NCBI GenBank assembly: GCA_023394955.1
Contig: JAEWZY010000067.1
Location: forward strand, 1 to 11,220
Length of the DNA stretch: 11,220 bases
Origin: Bacillota bacterium
GTDB lineage: Bacteria > Bacillota > UBA4882 > UBA8346
Direction of reading: 5' to 3'
Shown here: one piece after another, positions 8,567 to 11,220 of the stretch
How positions within the stretch are numbered: position 1 is the stretch's first letter
How the letters are laid out: every line of letters starts with the position of its first letter
The notes under the pieces: model-generated
Databases searched by the model: none
What the model saw: the letters and a program-made list of their open reading frames with translations, nothing else
Told to the model about the DNA's origin: nothing
Made by a program: the position numbers and the translations under genes

Positions 8567-9853
8567 TTGAAGAAAGTAAGAAATTTGTTTGCGATAGTTG
8601 TTTGCTTAGCGCTGATCGGCGCGCTGATCGCCGGGTGCGGCGGGAGTTCGAAGTCCAATAATGGAGGTGATCCAACACCGACACCCGGTGGAAGCACTTC
8701 TTCTTGGATCGAGACGTTCGATAAAGTTCCGAATGGAATCAGCATCAGGCCTGTTGATGCTGATTCCAGAGTATCAACCTTGGATAATCCGGATAGTTTT
8801 TTATACGGTAATATGTCGGGTGACATTATTGCCGGAACAACTGCGGGAGGAACCGGGACAATTGATTTACGAGGTACCGAGGCAGGCAAAGAAGGGAACA
8901 GCCAAAGAATGGCGTTTGTAGTTCCCGGCTTAAGCGCTGCGTCCGCTCCAGTTTTAAAATTAACAATTAAGAATGATAACGGTTCCGGAAGCGCTGTTGC
9001 AGGTTTAACGATTTTTGTTGGTGACAGCTACAGTACATCTGGAAATCCTGGGGTTACCGGACACAGGGCCCATGGAGCGTTTGCTATTTCAAATACTTCC
9101 TATCAAGTTGTTGAAATTCCGCTTAATACATCATTTCTGGTTACGAATATGATTCAAATACGTCCGGTGGTTGGTACAAGCAGCACCGACGCCGCAGGTA
9201 TTTATATCGATAAGATCGAAGTGACCGGTGTACCGGAGACTGGTTCTACACCTACACCTACACCGACGCCGTCGACCGAGCCGACACCTACACCGATACC
9301 GGATCCGTTGTATGTGTTTACCGAATTTAGTGAAAACTTTGACGGAGCAACGACCGAGACGTTCTTTACTAACGGTTATAAGCCGTTAGTTAGTGACTCA
9401 ACTAAACCCATGTTTTATAGTACAGGTGGAACTAGTGTGACCACCATTGAAGATATTGAAGGAAATAAGGCGTTAAAACTTGGTTCTAGTGCTAGATTTA
9501 CAATTGGACAGACAGTCCAAGAAAAAGATAATACCGCAGCGGGTGTTTATCCCAAAGGAGAGTTTGATTTAAGCAAGCCCTATAAAATTTCGTTTAAAGT
9601 AGTAGATGTTCTGAGTGATGGTACAAAGAAGTTCCAAGTTTATGTTGATAATAATACAACAGGTGGAGCTAATTCATATCACGGAGGAAGCACTACATCC
9701 AGGATTTATAGTGAAAACCTGGCAACCCATACTGCGGGGAATACTGTTGAAATCACTTCTTCTGTTGGTACTACAAGATCTTTCATTCAATTACGAGTAG
9801 AAACTACTGCTGGTTATATAACCATTGATGATTTGGTCATTGAATATCAATAA
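8567..9853 (+). CDS. lipoprotein with two putative carbohydrate-binding domains, no enzyme domain
   Basis: A 428-residue lipoprotein: lipobox LIAGC with Cys24, tether GGSSKSNNGG, then two domains joined by a Pro/Thr linker (about 227-246). Domain 1 (46-222) is a clear relative of the C-terminal domain of the preceding lyase: both share ETFD.VP.G..IR, LDNP.SF, MSG, GDSY, RAHG, YQV, VVGTS and a final IDKI.V. Domain 2 (247-428) is another jelly-roll-like sandwich starting ENFDGATTETFF and ending GYITIDDLVIEY, a strand pattern common in carbohydrate-binding modules. I see no catalytic residues or beta-helix. The inferred job is to display pectin-binding modules on the surface beside the lyases, as a capture protein. 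The start is TTG, chosen because AGGAGG at 8553-8558 is 8 bases upstream and the signal peptide begins there (MKKVRN). The gene ends 36 bases before a strong terminator. Confidence 0.88.
   Translation: MKKVRNLFAIVVCLALIGALIAGCGGSSKSNNGGDPTPTPGGSTSSWIETFDKVPNGISIRPVDADSRVSTLDNPDSFLYGNMSGDIIAGTTAGGTGTIDLRGTEAGKEGNSQRMAFVVPGLSAASAPVLKLTIKNDNGSGSAVAGLTIFVGDSYSTSGNPGVTGHRAHGAFAISNTSYQVVEIPLNTSFLVTNMIQIRPVVGTSSTDAAGIYIDKIEVTGVPETGSTPTPTPTPSTEPTPTPIPDPLYVFTEFSENFDGATTETFFTNGYKPLVSDSTKPMFYSTGGTSVTTIEDIEGNKALKLGSSARFTIGQTVQEKDNTAAGVYPKGEFDLSKPYKISFKVVDVLSDGTKKFQVYVDNNTTGGANSYHGGSTTSRIYSENLATHTAGNTVEITSSVGTTRSFIQLRVETTAGYITIDDLVIEYQ
9245..9303 (+). repeat. Pro/Thr linker coded by ACACCT/ACACCG short repeats
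   Basis: Short tandem units of ACACCT and ACACCG encode the TPTPTPTP...EPTPTPIPDP linker between the two domains of the lipoprotein. Such low-complexity DNA can change length by slippage, altering the distance between the domains. Confidence 0.75.
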
Positions 9854-9888
9854 CAACGTTTGGTGTCATATGCTGTTATAACTTAAAT

Positions 9889-9930
9889 AAAAAATACAGA
9901 CTTGTCTTCGAACGACAGTCTGTATTTTTT
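9889..9930 (+). terminator. intrinsic terminator, probably bidirectional
   Basis: AAAAAATACAGACT (9889-9902) pairs with AGTCTGTATTTTTT (9917-9930), then GTC with GAC after one bulged T, closing a TTCGAAC loop. The stem is followed by T-richness on both strands, so it could also end transcription arriving from the right. It lies 36 bases after the lipoprotein stop codon and marks the end of the pectin block. Confidence 0.9.
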
Positions 9931-10021
9931 AAAAATTGAGATGTTATCCTTATATGTCGTCTATGAATAAATCTTCGTCTATACATAAACAATGGACTGG
10001 TATATAAAATCGTTCTGAAGA

Positions 10022-10054
10022 CCCCAGCACGGGGGGTTCACCCTTGGGCTGGGG
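10022..10054. repeat. GC-rich hairpin, possibly a dispersed intergenic repeat
   Basis: CCCCAGC (10022-10028) pairs with GCTGGGG (10048-10054); inside, GGG, TTCA and CCC can form a second small stem-loop. It is conspicuously GC-rich in an AT-rich intergenic region and has no T-run, so it resembles a REP-type or small palindromic intergenic repeat more than a terminator. A single copy is present in the window. Confidence 0.4.
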
Positions 10055-10201
10055 ATACCTTCTGGACTGACAGAATGACAAACATTCCGTCAACATAGAA
10101 ACGAATGTCTCCGCCCACTCCTGACCGGCATCTTCCTAATTTTAAGTTGTTTTCGATTAAAGCAACATCTCACGTAGAAAATTGTCTGTATAAACCGACC
10201 G

Positions 10202-10260
10202 ATTAAATTGATTTTGCCGTCTTTGACGATGAAAGCGCTTCCGGCAATAGTTGATTTAAT
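10202..10260 (+). promoter_or_regulatory. extended imperfect inverted repeat enclosing a cre/LacI-like site
   Basis: ATTAAAT (10202-10208) and TTGCCG (10214-10219) pair in order with CGGCAA (10242-10247) and ATTTAAT (10254-10260), separated by internal loops of 5 and 6 bases. In the apex is TGAAAGCGCTTCCG (10230-10243), which contains the palindrome AAGCGCTT and matches 12 of 14 bases of the CcpA-type sequence TGAAAGCGCTTTCA. It could be an operator for a LacI-family protein (catabolite control) or an RNA structure. It lies about 180 bases upstream of the interrupted membrane-protein gene. Confidence 0.4.
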
Positions 10261-10315
10261 ATGCGAAAATTGAATTTAATTTTTTTTGAATGATAACCGG
10301 ATAAAGAGGAGAAAT

Positions 10316-10330
10316 ATGGATAAACATTAG
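10316..10330 (+). other. minimal reading frame with strong RBS, possibly a broken small gene
   Basis: AGAGGAG at 10305-10311 is 4 bases before ATG, an excellent initiation context, yet the frame is only MDKH followed by TAG. Adding one A to the AAA run at 10322-10324 would open a 16-codon frame reading MDKTLGYWGNIICACN and ending with TAA at 10363-10365. The peptide is not one I recognise. It could be a leader peptide, a broken microgene or chance. Confidence 0.2.
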
Positions 10331-10425
10331 GTTATTGGGGAAACATCATCTGCGCCTGCAATTAAAAAATGTAGTTATATCAATGAATTTTAAATTTTAC
10401 AAAACTCTGGAACACACCAATCAAA

Positions 10426-10431
10426 AGGAGG
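10426..10431 (+). promoter_or_regulatory. ribosome binding site fixing the start of the interrupted gene
   Basis: AGGAGG sits exactly 6 bases before GTG at 10438. No comparable site precedes the in-frame ATG codons at 10335 or 10383, so the original start is very probably this GTG, which shows that the frame is shifted within the A-run that follows it. Confidence 0.7.
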
Positions 10432-10437
10432 AAAATC

Positions 10438-11047
10438 GTGAAAAAAAACTATTAATAACCATTTCTTTGCTTCTAATTTATTCGATACCGGCAACAGCCG
10501 AAGCCAGGATTTATTTTGAGAAAATGGTTAGCGGCGTTATCGATGAAGAATTTGGCAATAATGATCCGGCATTTGATACAGATTCAACGATCAATATTAT
10601 TGGCATGGAATGGGCGGGTAAACGCTTTTTAATCAGAGGTGAAATGGGGGTTGATACTCTTAAGATCCCCAAGAAGGTGGACTTTAACACAACGGAATTC
10701 ATGATCGGAGTCCGATTAGTGAATAAGAAAAGATTCAAATGGGGCCTTGATCTTTGCTATCAAAACACTGAATTGGGAAATACCGCCGAGCAATTTTCGG
10801 GCTGCATGTGGGGTACTGATCTTGTTTGGGGGACCGAAAAATCGAATCTCAGTTTTTTGTTTTTACTGCCCTTAAGCGGTAATACTAAAATTGTTATCTG
10901 TTTAATGAGACGATCGGTATGTCGCTTGATTACCGTTTCGATAGTGTCAATTGGGATTATCCGGAAGAATTTCACGGTAAATATTACCCGCAAGGGGCGG
11001 AAATAGCCCGCCAGGGCATTTTACTGGGGTTAACTTATCAGTTTTAA
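10438..11047 (+). pseudogene. putative outer-membrane beta-barrel protein gene with two one-base frame shifts
   Basis: The reading frame that makes sense needs two repairs. From GTG 10438 the frame hits TAA after five codons, because the A-run at 10441-10448 has eight A's; nine would give a signal peptide MKKKLLITISLLLIYS...ATAEA. The long middle frame then runs to about 10889 and would otherwise degenerate into a basic tail stopping at 11006; one extra A near 10887-10890 moves it into the frame reading YLFNETIGMSLDYRF and ending GILLGLTYQF with TAA at 11045-11047. Repaired length is about 203 residues. The product would be exported, with alternating polar/hydrophobic strands and a terminal Phe as in outer-membrane barrels. 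No named family is recognised. Explanations: genuine decay, polymerase slippage rescue at the A-runs, phase variation at the first run, or homopolymer errors in the assembly. Confidence 0.65.
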
Positions 11048-11065
11048 TTATATTAAACATAATTG

Positions 11066-11139
11066 GGTATAGTATCCGAAGCTTCTAAATCGCATTTAAA
11101 TTTACTGCTAAACTTTTTTAAAACTATACCGATTATAAT
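11066..11139 (+). promoter_or_regulatory. probable promoter with flanking inverted repeat ahead of the riboswitch
   Basis: A perfect TATAAT lies at 11134-11139, placing a start of transcription near 11146, about 30 bases before the riboswitch. The -35 region is poor. GGTATAGT (11066-11073) and ACTATACC (11123-11130) form an 8-base inverted repeat whose right arm occupies the spacer just upstream of the -10 box, a position where a bound protein would control initiation. Confidence 0.45.
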
Positions 11140-11175
11140 AACAAACAAACGTTTAACTAAACAACTAAATCCGAT

Positions 11176-11220
11176 ACTGGCAAATCCGCCGAAAGGCGGA
11201 GACGCAAAGCCACGGGTCTA
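11176..11220 (+). ncRNA. c-di-GMP-I (GEMM-I) riboswitch, 5' half, cut by the window end
   Basis: The sequence follows the GEMM-I pattern: GGCAAA at 11179-11184, a perfect 6-bp stem TCCGCC/GGCGGA (11185-11190, 11195-11200) closed by a GAAA tetraloop (11191-11194), then GACGCAAAGCC (11201-11211) and ACGGGTCTA (11212-11220). By comparison with the Vc2 aptamer, G11180 corresponds to G20 and A11207 to A47, the ligand-contacting bases; the tetraloop docks against the second helix. The P1b helix, its receptor and the C92 equivalent lie beyond the window, so on/off behaviour and the controlled gene cannot be read. The class binds cyclic di-GMP and often controls surface, adhesion or motility genes. 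Confidence 0.92.

Larger units (their letters stand above)
9854..10437. other. 584-base non-coding region with several inverted repeats
   Basis: No ordinary gene is visible here. It holds, in order, the terminator at 9889-9930, a GC-rich hairpin at 10022-10054, a smaller inverted repeat ACATTC/GAATGT at 10082-10087 and 10103-10108, an extended imperfect inverted repeat at 10202-10260 around a LacI/CcpA-operator-like sequence, a weak promoter-like pair (TTGAAT at 10270-10275, GATAAC at 10292-10297), and a well-spaced ribosome binding site before a four-codon reading frame at 10316. Confidence 0.6.

Noticed and set aside
8371..8889. A 172-codon open frame on the - strand across the start of the third lipoprotein gene
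   Set aside because: It overlaps a strongly supported + strand lipoprotein with lipobox, RBS and a paralogous domain; its translation shows no coherent domain and it covers the intergenic hairpins.
10886..10904. Programmed -1 frameshift in the membrane-protein gene
   Set aside because: The site is not a good slippery heptamer: slipping back from AAA would place the tRNA on TAA, and the C-terminal frame has a stop there. A one-base indel explains the data better.
10335..11006. The uninterrupted 223-codon frame as the true protein
   Set aside because: Its N-terminal extension before the signal-peptide-like region has no RBS and its basic C-terminal tail is unrelated to the coherent frame that follows; the two-shift model from GTG 10438 explains both ends.
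1..11220. CRISPR arrays, tRNA or rRNA genes, transposases and integration sites
   Set aside because: I looked for regular spaced repeats, tRNA-like cloverleaf ends and transposase motifs and saw none.

Overview
The window looks like a chromosomal carbohydrate-degradation locus from a Firmicutes-like, plant-polysaccharide-degrading bacterium with moderate GC. All genes are on the + strand, most have strong GGAGG-type ribosome binding sites, and GTG and TTG starts are used. Three consecutive proteins are lipoproteins, and the window ends inside a c-di-GMP-I (GEMM-I) riboswitch. A small signal-peptide protein near the right end has the C-terminal pattern of an outer-membrane beta-barrel (last residue Phe, alternating hydrophobic final strand). 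If that reading is right, the host is a diderm, perhaps one of the diderm Firmicutes lineages. This placement is an inference; there is no rRNA or other marker gene here.

Layout. 1-377: non-coding leader with one plausible promoter. 378-5492: a 1704-residue secreted multimodular PL1 pectate lyase, followed by FN3, Calx-beta, chitobiase-C-like and DNRLRE-like modules. 5655-6548: a lipoprotein with two FN3-like halves and no recognisable catalytic domain. 6730-8304: a second PL1 pectate lyase, tethered as a lipoprotein and carrying a C-terminal accessory domain. 8567-9853: a lipoprotein with no enzyme domain, made of two putative binding domains joined by a Pro/Thr linker; its first domain is a paralogue of the accessory domain of the preceding lyase. 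9889-9930: a strong hairpin terminator closing this block. 9854-10437: a structured non-coding stretch with several inverted repeats. 10438-11047: a small putative outer-membrane protein gene interrupted by two one-base shifts, each repairable by adding one A to an A-run. 11134-11220: a promoter-like -10 box and the first half of a c-di-GMP-I riboswitch whose gene lies beyond the window.

Working model (inference): the large free or loosely attached lyase opens pectin or polygalacturonate outside the cell, the lipoprotein lyase cuts at the surface, and the two non-catalytic lipoproteins hold polymer or oligomers near the membrane. No sugar transporter, regulator or downstream unsaturated-galacturonate enzyme lies in the window. 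The most novel elements are the duplicated accessory domain shared by the second lyase and the neighbouring lipoprotein, the binding-only lipoproteins themselves, and a near-repeated 17-base motif upstream of two of the lipoprotein genes.
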